From positions 62,001 to 126,000 of the forward strand of contig NZ_FORP01000013.1 of the NCBI RefSeq assembly GCF_900114035.1: DNA of 64,000 bases. The letters run 5' to 3'. The stretch is from Amycolatopsis sacchari. Its GTDB lineage: Bacteria; Actinomycetota; Actinomycetes; Mycobacteriales; Pseudonocardiaceae. Positions 50,437 through 58,145 of this stretch are shown here, in pieces. The notes beneath the pieces were generated by a model. The model saw nothing but the letters and a program-made list of their open reading frames with translations. It searched no databases and had not been told where the DNA came from. The position numbers and the translations under genes were made by a program. Position 1 is the stretch's first letter. Every line of letters begins with the position of its first letter.

Positions 50437-50853
50437 ATGTCCGCCGTCGCCGCGGCCCGCCCGTTCCGGGAGGGGCTGCTCGAGCTGGCGCCGCCGCGTC
50501 TGCTCGGTTCCCGCTGTGGCCGCTGCGCCACCGTCGCCTTCCCGCCACGGGAGTTCTGCCCCGCGTGCCGCGCCACCACCGGGATCACCGGGACCGCGCT
50601 GCCGGCCGAGGGCGTCGTGTACAGCTTCACGATCGTCCGCCAGGCCCCGCCCGGGATCGAGGTGCCGTACGTGCTCGCCTACGTCGACCTGCCGGACGGC
50701 GTCCGCGTGCTCGGCCAGGTCGCCGGGATCGAGCCGGACGAGGTGGCGATCGGGCTGCCCGTCCACCTCGAGCTGACCCCCTTCGGCCGGGACGACGACG
50801 GCACCGAACTCGTCGGCTACCGCTTCCGCGCGACCGGGAAGGAGGAGGCGTGA
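50437..50853 (+). CDS. DUF35-type zinc-ribbon OB-fold protein (thiolase/aldolase partner)
   Basis: 138-residue acyl-CoA-associated OB-fold protein. The N-terminal rubredoxin-like zinc ribbon has Cys27, Cys30, Cys41 and Cys44 (CGRC and FCPAC), followed by the OB domain with GVVYSFTIVRQAPPG and PYVLAYVDLPDGVRV. Such proteins bind thiolases or MaoC/Ltp2-type proteins of steroid and lipid side-chain degradation and are needed for their activity. The stop overlaps the thiolase start by 4 bases, the usual arrangement of a functional pair. First gene of the rightward operon. Confidence 0.9.
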   Translation: MSAVAAARPFREGLLELAPPRLLGSRCGRCATVAFPPREFCPACRATTGITGTALPAEGVVYSFTIVRQAPPGIEVPYVLAYVDLPDGVRVLGQVAGIEPDEVAIGLPVHLELTPFGRDDDGTELVGYRFRATGKEEA

Positions 50854-52004
50854 CACTCGCTCCCGCCCACGTGGCCGGTGCCGGGATGATCCGGTTCGGC
50901 AAGTACCCCGCGGACGTGACGCTCGAGCGGATGGCCGTCGGCGCCGCCCGTGCGGCCCTGGCCGACGCCGCTGCCGACCTCACGCGGATCGACGCGCTCT
51001 ACGTCGGGCACGTCTTCGGCGGTCCCGTCGCCGGGCAGCGGATCGCCGCGCAGCTCGGGCTCGACGGCCGCCCGGTGTCCAACCACGAGAACTACTGCGC
51101 CAGCGGCGCGACCGCGTTGCGCGAGGCGTGGGTGGCGCTGGCCGCCGGCCTGCACGACGTGGTGCTGGTGATCGGCGTCGAGAAGATGACCGACCGGGTT
51201 TCCGGTGGGGTGCGGCCGGACCCGGGTGACCTGGACGCCGCCGTGGGCTACGTGATGGCGGCCGGCCACGGGCTCAGCGCCCGCCGGTACATGGCCGACC
51301 ACGGTGCGACGCGCGAGCAGATCGCCGCCGTGGCGGTGAAGAACCACGCCCACTCCGTGCACAACCCCTTCGCCCAGTACCAGCGCCCGGTCACCCTCGC
51401 CGAGGTGCTCGCCGCCCGGCCGATCGCCGAGCCGCTGGGCCTGCTGGACTGCAGCCCGATCTCCGACGGGGCCGCCGCGATGGTGCTGTGCTCGCCCGCC
51501 GGGCTGCGCCGGCTCGGCCTGTCCGCGCCGGTGCCGCGGATGCTCGGCTGCGCGCTGGTCAGCGGCGGCGTGCGGCCTGGCACCGGCGACGTCAACGAGG
51601 AGGACGTGTCGCGGCGCGCGGCCGAGGAGGCGTGGAAGCTCACGGGGATCGGCCCGGAGGACGTCGACGTGGTCGAGATGCACGACTGCTTCACGATCGC
51701 CGAGATCGTGCGGATGGAGGGGCTCGGCCTGATCCCGCGAGGCGAGGGCGGGCGCTGGACCGAGTCGGGCGCCACGTCGCTGGGCGGGCGCCTGCCGGTG
51801 AACCCCAGTGGCGGCCTGCTGTCGCGGGGGCACCCGGTCGGCGCGACCGGCGTCGCCCAGGCCGTCGAGCTGACGTGGCAGCTGCGCGGCACGGCGGGTG
51901 GCCGTCAGGTGGAGGGCGCGCGCACCGGGCTCGCCTACTGCAAGGGCGGCACGGTCAACGGCACGGACGGGGGCTCGGTGACGACGCTGGTGATGGCGCG
52001 ATGA
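50850..52004 (+). CDS. Thiolase-family acyltransferase (SCP-X/lipid-transfer type)
   Basis: 384-residue thiolase of the SCP-X / acetyl-CoA acetyltransferase branch. Nucleophile Cys83 is in ENYCASGATALREA, VEKMTDRVSGG follows, the motif EMHDCFTIAE lies near 275, and the catalytic His is in LLSRGHPVGATG near 330. GTG 50850 sits behind GGAGGAGGC and overlaps the DUF35 stop. It should thiolyse a 3-oxoacyl-CoA, or condense two acyl-CoAs, together with the DUF35 protein. The GHP motif distinguishes it from the second thiolase-like protein of the locus. Confidence 0.9.
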   Translation: MTLAPAHVAGAGMIRFGKYPADVTLERMAVGAARAALADAAADLTRIDALYVGHVFGGPVAGQRIAAQLGLDGRPVSNHENYCASGATALREAWVALAAGLHDVVLVIGVEKMTDRVSGGVRPDPGDLDAAVGYVMAAGHGLSARRYMADHGATREQIAAVAVKNHAHSVHNPFAQYQRPVTLAEVLAARPIAEPLGLLDCSPISDGAAAMVLCSPAGLRRLGLSAPVPRMLGCALVSGGVRPGTGDVNEEDVSRRAAEEAWKLTGIGPEDVDVVEMHDCFTIAEIVRMEGLGLIPRGEGGRWTESGATSLGGRLPVNPSGGLLSRGHPVGATGVAQAVELTWQLRGTAGGRQVEGARTGLAYCKGGTVNGTDGGSVTTLVMAR

Positions 52005-52501
52005 CGGCGGGTCTCACCGCGCGGATCGACAGCGAGGCGCTGCGTTCCTCGCTGTCCACTGTGGAATCGCCGCACCCGGTCCTGTTCGTGGCGCCGCGGA
52101 TGCCGGAGGACCGCGACTTCGCGGAGCTGTCCGACGAACTGCTCGACGCCGAGATCGGCGCCGTGCTCGCGGACGTGCTGGCCGACGTGCAGCGCGCGCT
52201 GCCCGGGCTGACCGGCCACAGTGGACGGATCGTGTTCCTGCTGCCGCACGACGTCGCGCTGGGCCGCCCGCACGCCACCGCGGCGGGCGCGGTGGCCGGG
52301 GCACTGCTGTCGATGGCCCGCACGCTGGCGATCGAACTCGGCAGGGACGGCATCACGGTGAACACGATCCTCTACGCCGAGGGCACCGAACCCGCCGTCG
52401 CCGGGCAGGTCGCGGCGCTCGTCGCGCCCGCGGGGGACGCCGTCACCGGTCAGGAGATCTACGTGACGGCGGGCAGCGGACTGGGGAGGTTGCGGCCATG
52501 A
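52001..52501 (+). CDS. Degenerate short-chain-dehydrogenase-like protein
   Basis: 166-residue protein that matches only the second half of the SDR fold: SMARTLAIELGRDGITVNTIL and DAVTGQEIYVTAGSGL are SDR-like. The glycine-rich cofactor loop is absent from the N-terminus and the Tyr-x-x-x-Lys pair is replaced by Ala-rich sequence (TAAGAVAGALL). It overlaps the thiolase by 4 bases and the complete SDR by 4, so it is conserved as an operon member and is not a random remnant. It is likely a non-catalytic partner of the neighbouring SDR; no function is known to me. Confidence 0.75.
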   Translation: MTAGLTARIDSEALRSSLSTVESPHPVLFVAPRMPEDRDFAELSDELLDAEIGAVLADVLADVQRALPGLTGHSGRIVFLLPHDVALGRPHATAAGAVAGALLSMARTLAIELGRDGITVNTILYAEGTEPAVAGQVAALVAPAGDAVTGQEIYVTAGSGLGRLRP

Positions 52502-53223
52502 GGACGGCACTGGTCACCGGTGGCGCCGGGGGCATCGGCCGGGGGATCTGCGAGCGGCTGGCACGCGAGGTGGACGTCGTGTTCGTCGCCGACCTCGATC
52601 CGTACGCGGCCGCCGGGGAACTCGGGCCGTGGGCGCGACCGCTCGAACTCGACATCACGTCACCGGAATCGCGCGAAGCCGCGGCGGAGGATACCGGCGG
52701 CGTCGACATCCTCGTCAACTGCGCGGGAGTGCTGAAGGACGCGAGGGTGGGCGCGCTCGATCCGGAGTTGTTCCGGCGTCTGCTCGCGATCAACCTGCTG
52801 GGCCCGCTCGCGCTGACCCGGCTGCTGCTGGAGCCGATGGCGCGGCGGGGCGGGGGAGCGGTGGTCAACATCGCCTCCCGCGCCTGGCTGGGCACCTTCG
52901 GATCCACCGCGTACTCCAGCGCGAAGGGCGGCCTCGTCGGCGCCACCCGGGCACTCGCGCTGGAGGTCGCGCCCCAGGGCATCACGGTCAACTGCGTCGC
53001 GCCGGGGTTCGTCGCGACCCGCATGACCGACGGCCTGCCCGGCAAGATCCGGGAGCGGACGCTGGAGGCCATCCCGGTCGGCCGGGCGGGCAAGCCCTCC
53101 GACGTCGCCGAAGCGGTCGCCTACCTCAGTGGCGCCTCCTACGTGACCGGGCAGGTGCTGGTGGTCTGCGGCGGCCGCAGCATCGGCGACCCCTACCGGC
53201 AGCCGGCGGGAAAGGACAGCTGA
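52498..53223 (+). CDS. Short-chain dehydrogenase/reductase (FabG-like)
   Basis: 241-residue classical SDR. VTGGAGGIGRG is at the N-terminus, LVNCAG near 80, NIASRAW with the Ser near 125, YSSAKGGLVGA (Tyr-Lys) and VAPGFVATRM. ATG 52498 overlaps the degenerate SDR by 4 bases, and its TGATG stop overlaps the racemase start. Likely NAD-dependent oxidation of a 3-hydroxyacyl-CoA before thiolysis, given the thiolase and racemase next to it. Confidence 0.92.
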   Translation: MRTALVTGGAGGIGRGICERLAREVDVVFVADLDPYAAAGELGPWARPLELDITSPESREAAAEDTGGVDILVNCAGVLKDARVGALDPELFRRLLAINLLGPLALTRLLLEPMARRGGGAVVNIASRAWLGTFGSTAYSSAKGGLVGATRALALEVAPQGITVNCVAPGFVATRMTDGLPGKIRERTLEAIPVGRAGKPSDVAEAVAYLSGASYVTGQVLVVCGGRSIGDPYRQPAGKDS

Positions 53224-54221
53224 TGCGACCGCTGCACGGACTCCGCGTCGTCGAGTTCGCCGGACTCGGCCCGGCGCCCTTCGCCGCGATGATGCTCGCC
53301 GACTTCGGTGCCGAGGTCGTCCGCATCGAGCGACCCGGCGCAGGACCGGCCGGTGGCATCGTCGAGCGCGGCCGGCACACCGTCCACCTGGATCTGAAGT
53401 CGGAGCCGGGGCGGGCCCGCGCGAAGGAGCTCGTCGCCTCCGCCGACGTGCTGCTCGAAGGCTTCCGCCCCGGCGTGATGGAGCGCCTCGGGCTCGGCCC
53501 GGACGTGTGCCTGCAGCTCAACCCGGAGCTGGTCTACGGCCGGATGACGGGCTGGGGCCAGACGGGGCCGCGCGCGGACCAGGCCGGGCACGACATCAAC
53601 TACCTCGCGCTGACCGGCGCCCTGCGGTCGATCGCGCGCCGGGGACAGGCGCCCGTGCCCCCGCTGAACCTCGTCGGGGACTACGGCGGTGGCGGGATGC
53701 TGCTCGCCTTCGGGGTGCTCGCGGCGCTGCGCGGCGGTGGGGGACAGGTCGTCGACGCGGCGATGGTGGACGGCGTCAGCCTGCTGATGTCGGGGGTCTG
53801 GAACCGGGCTGCCGTCGGCCGCTGGTCGCCGGAACCCGGCACGAACGACATCGACACCGGTGCGCCCTTCTACGACGTCTACGAGACCGCGGACGGCGAG
53901 TACATGGCGGTGGGCAGCATCGAGCCCCAGTTCTACGAGCGGCTGGTGCGGGGCCTCGGCCTCGACCCGGCGCAGCTGCCGGAGCAGGGGGACCGGTCCT
54001 CGTGGCCCGCGACGAAGAAGCTGTTCGCCGAGGTCTTCGCGACCCGCACCAGAGCCGAGTGGACCGCGGTGTTCGAACCGCTCGACGCGTGCGTGACCCC
54101 GGTGCTGAGCATGGCGGAGGCGGCCGCCGACGCGCACCTGACGGCACGCGGCACGCTGCGCACGGCCGGCGGCCGCGTCGAACCCGCCCCGGCCCCGCGC
54201 CTGTCCCGGAAGGGGGAGTAG
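53223..54221 (+). CDS. Alpha-methylacyl-CoA racemase (CaiB/BaiF family)
   Basis: 332-residue family III protein closest to alpha-methylacyl-CoA racemase. GLGPAPFAAMMLADFGAEVV lies at the start, then LLEGFRPGVMERLGLGP, GHDINYLALTGAL, NLVGDYGGGGMLLAFGVL and QVVDAAMVDG. The GHDINYLALTG His and a downstream Asp are the racemase acid/base pair, which sets it apart from the CoA-transferase at 20.3 kb. It interconverts 2R and 2S methyl-branched acyl-CoAs, pointing to an isoprenoid- or sterol-like branched substrate for the locus. Slightly shorter than the usual 350-360 residues. Confidence 0.9.
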   Translation: MRPLHGLRVVEFAGLGPAPFAAMMLADFGAEVVRIERPGAGPAGGIVERGRHTVHLDLKSEPGRARAKELVASADVLLEGFRPGVMERLGLGPDVCLQLNPELVYGRMTGWGQTGPRADQAGHDINYLALTGALRSIARRGQAPVPPLNLVGDYGGGGMLLAFGVLAALRGGGGQVVDAAMVDGVSLLMSGVWNRAAVGRWSPEPGTNDIDTGAPFYDVYETADGEYMAVGSIEPQFYERLVRGLGLDPAQLPEQGDRSSWPATKKLFAEVFATRTRAEWTAVFEPLDACVTPVLSMAEAAADAHLTARGTLRTAGGRVEPAPAPRLSRKGE

Positions 54222-54223
54222 CG

Positions 54224-54238
54224 TTGATAAAGTATCCG
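54224..54238. promoter_or_regulatory. Candidate GntR site 3, upstream of the GntR gene
   Basis: TTGATAAAGTATCCG matches the pattern TTGATA-N3-TATCAA with two mismatches. It begins three bases after the racemase stop and lies 30 bases before the GntR start; it would permit autoregulation. Confidence 0.5.
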
Positions 54239-54268
54239 GCAACGCGCGCATGGGGACGAGGTGGCGGG

Positions 54269-54943
54269 ATGGCCAGGGCGGTGCCGCCCAAACGGCGGCG
54301 GAGCATGAGCGACGAGGTCGCCGACCACATCCGGGAGCGCATCTTCGACGGCAGCCTCGCCCGCGGCCAGCGGGTGCCGCAGGACGCGATCGCGGCGGAG
54401 CTGGGCGTGAGCAGGCTCCCGGTCCGCGAAGCGCTCATCACGCTGGAGACCGAGGGCCTGGTCGACTCCGAACCGCACCGCGGCACGTTCATCGTGCCGA
54501 TCCGGCAGGAGGACATCGAGGACCACTACCGGATCTACGGCATGGTGCAGGGGCTGGCCACGGCCCGCGCCGCGACCCGGATCACCGAGCCCGTGCTGCG
54601 GAAGCTGGAGGAGCTGCACGAGCAGATGCAGCGCAGTGCCGACGGCGACGAGCTGCACGACCTCAACTGGGAGTTCCACGCGCTGATCAACAAGACCGGG
54701 GGCAGCCGCAGGCTGCTGTCGGTGCTGCGGCAGCTGTCGCGCAACCTGCCCCGCTCGGTCTACGAGGTGCCCTCCGACGGGGGGCAGGAGGCGAACAAGG
54801 GGCACGCCCGGATCCTCGAGGCCCTGCGTGACGGCGACGCGGCCGCGGCGGACGCCGCCAGCCGCGAGCACGTCCGGCTGGAGGGCGACCACGTCGTGCG
54901 CACCCTGCGCGAGCAGGGCGTACTGGCCGACGACGCGTTCTGA
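54269..54943 (+). CDS. GntR/FCD-family regulator of the catabolic locus
   Basis: 224-residue regulator. A basic tail (PPKRRRSM) precedes the winged helix (about 12-76; LGVSRLPVREALITLETEGL and SEPHRGTFIVP), and the FCD domain follows (about 85-215; LNWEFHALINKTGGSRR carries the conserved metal His). ATG 54269 has GAGG about 8 bases upstream. It stands between the two rightward transcription units of the locus, and TTGATA palindromes occur before it, before the next thiolase, and on both sides of the ALDH/DUF35 gap. Confidence 0.9.
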   Translation: MARAVPPKRRRSMSDEVADHIRERIFDGSLARGQRVPQDAIAAELGVSRLPVREALITLETEGLVDSEPHRGTFIVPIRQEDIEDHYRIYGMVQGLATARAATRITEPVLRKLEELHEQMQRSADGDELHDLNWEFHALINKTGGSRRLLSVLRQLSRNLPRSVYEVPSDGGQEANKGHARILEALRDGDAAAADAASREHVRLEGDHVVRTLREQGVLADDAF

Positions 54944-55020
54944 GGGCGGCTGCGCGCCCACCTGCTCCGCCGGGCAGGACCGCGGGGCCCCGCGCTCGAG
55001 GCTTGTCTCCGCACATCAAT

Positions 55021-55035
55021 TTGATACATTATCAA
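55021..55035. promoter_or_regulatory. Candidate GntR site 4 and -10 region of the second thiolase operon
   Basis: Perfect palindrome TTGATACATTATCAA. TACATT inside it (55025-55030), with TTGTCT at 55003-55008 sixteen bases upstream, would make a promoter whose -10 box is covered by the operator. It lies 23 bases before the thiolase-like start at 55058. Confidence 0.6.
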
Positions 55036-55057
55036 TTCTTCTGACAAGGGAGTCGTG

Positions 55058-56215
55058 ATGAGCCAGGGCCGTGCTCCCCTCGCGGCGATCGCCGGGGTCG
55101 GGACGACCCGCTTCGGCAAGCTGCCGGGGTACTCGCCCGACGACCTGGCGGGCTGGGCGCTGCGGGAGGCGCTCGCCGACGCGGCGTTGCCGGTCGGCGC
55201 GATCGACGGACTGGTCGCCTGCCGGGTCAGCGGTTACGAGAGTTTCTCGGCCGCGTACGGGCTCCAGCCCCGCTGGTGCGTGCAACTGCCCGCCGAGGGG
55301 CGGATGTGCGGCGCCGCCATCGAACTCGCCACCGCGGCGCTCGCCGCCGGGCTGTGCCGCACGATCGCGCTGGTCTACGGCAACGACGGCCGCTCCGCCG
55401 GAGCCACCTACGGCGCGGGCGGCACCGGCTACACCGCGGCGGGCGAGGGCTACGGCACCCGCCCCGAGCTGACGCGCCCGTACGGGATGACGTCGCCGGG
55501 CGCCTTCTCCGCCCTGATGTTCCAGCGGCACCGGCACGAGTACGGCACCACGGCCGAACAGCTGGCACAGGTCGCGCTCACCTTCCGCCGGCACGCCGCC
55601 CTCAACCCGGCGGCCGTCCTGCGGGACCCGCTGGACCTGGACACCTACCTGGGCTCGCGCTACATCGTCGAGCCCCTGCACCTGTTCGACTACTGCCTGA
55701 TCAACGACGGCGGCGTCGCCATGATCCTGACCGTGCCCGAGGCGGCACGGGATCTGCCCCAGCCCCCGGTCTACGTGCTCGGGGCGGCGCAGCGCGCGCA
55801 GTTCCTCGGTTCCGACTTCCCCCCGGAGGACTACTGGCGCGGCGCCCTGCGCGAGGTGGGCGACGCCGCGCTGCGCCAGGCGGGCCGGGAAAGGTCCGAA
55901 ATGGACGGTCTGATGAGCTACGACAATTTCAGCCCCAACGTGTTGTTCACCCTGGAGGGACTGGGTTACTGCGCGCCGGGCGAGTCCGGCCCGTGGATCG
56001 GGGACGGCGGCATCGGGCTTGGCGGGCAGCTGCCCGTCAACACCTCCGGCGGCCACCTGTCGGAAAGCTACCTGCAGGGGTGGGGCCTCAACGTGGAGGC
56101 GGTGCGGCAGCTGCGGGGCCAGTGCGGCGAGCGGCAGATCCCCGGCGCCGCGCACATCCAGTACGCCTGTGCGGCGCCCCTGGTCTCCTCGGTCGTCTAC
56201 GGGAACCAGCCGTGA
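55058..56215 (+). CDS. Thiolase-like protein, Ltp2-type (probable retro-aldolase)
   Basis: 385-residue thiolase-superfamily protein. Cys84 in PAEGRMCGAAIELA sits at the nucleophile position. YDNFSPNVLFTLEGLGYC and PVNTSGGHLSESYLQGWG replace the GHPxGATG His motif, the change seen in Ltp2-like steroid side-chain aldolases and unlike the first thiolase of the locus. ATG 55058 is behind AAGGGAG; a GTG three bases earlier is possible. Its stop overlaps the DUF35 start by 4 bases, the pairing known for Ltp2 and its DUF35 partner. Predicted role: carbon-carbon cleavage of a 3-hydroxyacyl-CoA without thiolysis. Confidence 0.85.
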   Translation: MSQGRAPLAAIAGVGTTRFGKLPGYSPDDLAGWALREALADAALPVGAIDGLVACRVSGYESFSAAYGLQPRWCVQLPAEGRMCGAAIELATAALAAGLCRTIALVYGNDGRSAGATYGAGGTGYTAAGEGYGTRPELTRPYGMTSPGAFSALMFQRHRHEYGTTAEQLAQVALTFRRHAALNPAAVLRDPLDLDTYLGSRYIVEPLHLFDYCLINDGGVAMILTVPEAARDLPQPPVYVLGAAQRAQFLGSDFPPEDYWRGALREVGDAALRQAGRERSEMDGLMSYDNFSPNVLFTLEGLGYCAPGESGPWIGDGGIGLGGQLPVNTSGGHLSESYLQGWGLNVEAVRQLRGQCGERQIPGAAHIQYACAAPLVSSVVYGNQP

Positions 56216-56571
56216 GCGCCGCCGACCTCACCCCGCATTTCGCCGGGCTCGAAGCGGGGGAGCTGCGGGTCTCCCGCTGCGGCGCGTGCGGCGCGCCGCG
56301 GTTCCCGCCGACGCCCGTGTGCCCGCACTGCCGGGTGGACGGTGCCCTGGAGTGGATCACCGCGGCGGGCACCGGGACCGTGTGGTCGTACGCGGTCTTC
56401 CACAAGGCCTATTTCCCGCCTCCGGGGCCTCAGCCCCCTTACGTGGTGGCCGTGGTGCTGCTCACCGAAGGCATCAAAATCCTCACCAACGTCATCGGGG
56501 ACGGGGTGCGGGTCGGCCTGCCCGTCCAGGCCGTGTTCGACGCCGCCCTGGTCCGTTTCCGGGCCGTCTGA
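56212..56571 (+). CDS. DUF35-type zinc-ribbon OB-fold protein (second copy)
   Basis: 119-residue partner protein of the Ltp2-like enzyme. The zinc ribbon has Cys23, Cys26, Cys37 and Cys40 (CGAC and VCPHC), then the OB domain with GTVWSYAVFHKAYFPPPG and PYVVAVVLLTEG. The GTG start overlaps the previous stop by 4 bases. The protein is shorter than the first DUF35 copy of the locus and differs throughout, so each thiolase-fold enzyme has its own partner. Confidence 0.9.
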   Translation: MSAADLTPHFAGLEAGELRVSRCGACGAPRFPPTPVCPHCRVDGALEWITAAGTGTVWSYAVFHKAYFPPPGPQPPYVVAVVLLTEGIKILTNVIGDGVRVGLPVQAVFDAALVRFRAV

Positions 56572-56582
56572 AGGAGCTTGCG

Positions 56583-58145
56583 ATGGATCACTACCGACTG
56601 CTCGACCAGGACACGCTGCCCGGCGTGCTCCGCGCGCTGGGCAAGCATTTCGCCGACCACGAGGCCGTGGTCGCCGCAGACGGGCGCGTGTCGTTCGGCG
56701 ACTGGCTGCGCGCGTGTGAACGCGTGGCGGCGGGTTACGCGGCGGCGGGGCTGCGGCCGGGTGAGCGGGTCGGCGTTCTGCTGCCCAACGGACTGCGCTG
56801 GCTGACCGCGACCCTCGGCGCGCACCTGGCCGGCCTCGTCGCCGTGCCCGTCAACACCTGGTACCGGTCCTCGGAGTACGCCTACGTCATCGAACGCGCG
56901 CGGCTCAGCACGATCGTCGTGGACGCCACGCTGTTCGGCCGGAACGTGCTGGCCGATCTCGCCGAAGCCGGGTACGGCGGGTTGTTCGACGCCTCGCGGG
57001 ACGGCTACCGCGGCGCCCTCACCTGGCCCGCGGGGGAGGACCTGCCGCCCGCGCTGCCCGCGGGTCCTCCCGTCGAGGTGCCCGTCGCGCCGGACGACCT
57101 CGCCCTCATCCTGTTCACCAGCGGCAGCACGGCGAAACCCAAACCCGTGCCGTTGCGCCATGGGCACCTGGTCGCCAACCCGCGGGAGATCGGCAGGCGC
57201 CAGCACCTGCGGCCCGGCGACCGGTTGTGGATCTCGGCGCCGTTCTTCTTCGGCTACGGCTGCGCGAACGCGCTGCCGGTGGCGCTGACCCACGCCACGA
57301 CGCTGTGCCTGCAGGAACGGTTGGACGGCGACGAGGCGCTGGCGTTCATCGAGCGCGAGCGGTGCACCGTCTACTACGGACTCGCGCCCACCACGCGGGC
57401 GCTGCTGGCCGCGCCGACGTTCGGCACCAGGGACATCTCGTCCCTGCGCACCGGCACGTGTGGGTTCACCGCCGAGGACAAGCGGCTGGTGATCGAGGAA
57501 CTCGGTGTCACGCAGGTGTGCAGCATGTACGGGCTGACCGAGGGCTACGGGCACTCCGCGGTGAGCGACGCGCTCGACCCGGTCGACGTCAAGCTGCAGA
57601 CCTGCGGCACGGCGCTGCCCACCCAGCGGATCCGGATCACCGACGAGCGGGGGCGGCCCTGCCCGGCCGGGGTGACCGGCGAGATCGAACTGGCCGGCGC
57701 AGTGATCGACAGCTACCTCGGTTCCGCCGAACTGGACGCCGGCGCGTTCCGGGACGGCTGGTTCCGCACCGGGGACCTCGGCTGGCTCGACGAGCACGCG
57801 CGGCTGCATTTCGCCGGACGGCGCAAGGAGATGATGAAGATCAAGGGCATCAACATCGCGCCGGCCGAGGTCGAGGACGTCCTCATCGGACACCCCGCCG
57901 TCGACCAGGCCTTCGTGATGGGACTGCCCGGACCGGAGGGCGAGGTCATGGCGTGCGTCGTGGTGCCCCGTGAGCCGGTGCCCGACGAGGACGCCTTCGT
58001 GCGGGACCTCGTGGCGCACATCCGCTCGCGGGCCGCGAGCTACAAGGTGCCCTCGCGGTTCCACCTGATGGCCGGTGCGGACCTGCCGTTGACCGACACG
58101 GGCAAGGTCAGCAAGCTCAAGCTGCGGGAGGTGCTCGATGCGTGA
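56583..58145 (+). CDS. AMP-forming acyl-CoA synthetase
   Basis: 520-residue acid:CoA ligase. The P-loop is LILFTSGSTAKPKPVPL, A5 is CSMYGLTEGYGHS, A7 reads FRTGDLGWLDEHARLHFAGR and the catalytic Lys is in LTDTGKVSKLKLR. ATG 56583 has AAGGAG six bases upstream. The P-loop has PKPVPL where relatives often have PKG, a minor deviation. It is expected to activate the acid made by the alcohol and aldehyde dehydrogenases of the divergent operon, opening CoA-bound degradation. Confidence 0.92.
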   Translation: MDHYRLLDQDTLPGVLRALGKHFADHEAVVAADGRVSFGDWLRACERVAAGYAAAGLRPGERVGVLLPNGLRWLTATLGAHLAGLVAVPVNTWYRSSEYAYVIERARLSTIVVDATLFGRNVLADLAEAGYGGLFDASRDGYRGALTWPAGEDLPPALPAGPPVEVPVAPDDLALILFTSGSTAKPKPVPLRHGHLVANPREIGRRQHLRPGDRLWISAPFFFGYGCANALPVALTHATTLCLQERLDGDEALAFIERERCTVYYGLAPTTRALLAAPTFGTRDISSLRTGTCGFTAEDKRLVIEELGVTQVCSMYGLTEGYGHSAVSDALDPVDVKLQTCGTALPTQRIRITDERGRPCPAGVTGEIELAGAVIDSYLGSAELDAGAFRDGWFRTGDLGWLDEHARLHFAGRRKEMMKIKGINIAPAEVEDVLIGHPAVDQAFVMGLPGPEGEVMACVVVPREPVPDEDAFVRDLVAHIRSRAASYKVPSRFHLMAGADLPLTDTGKVSKLKLREVLDA

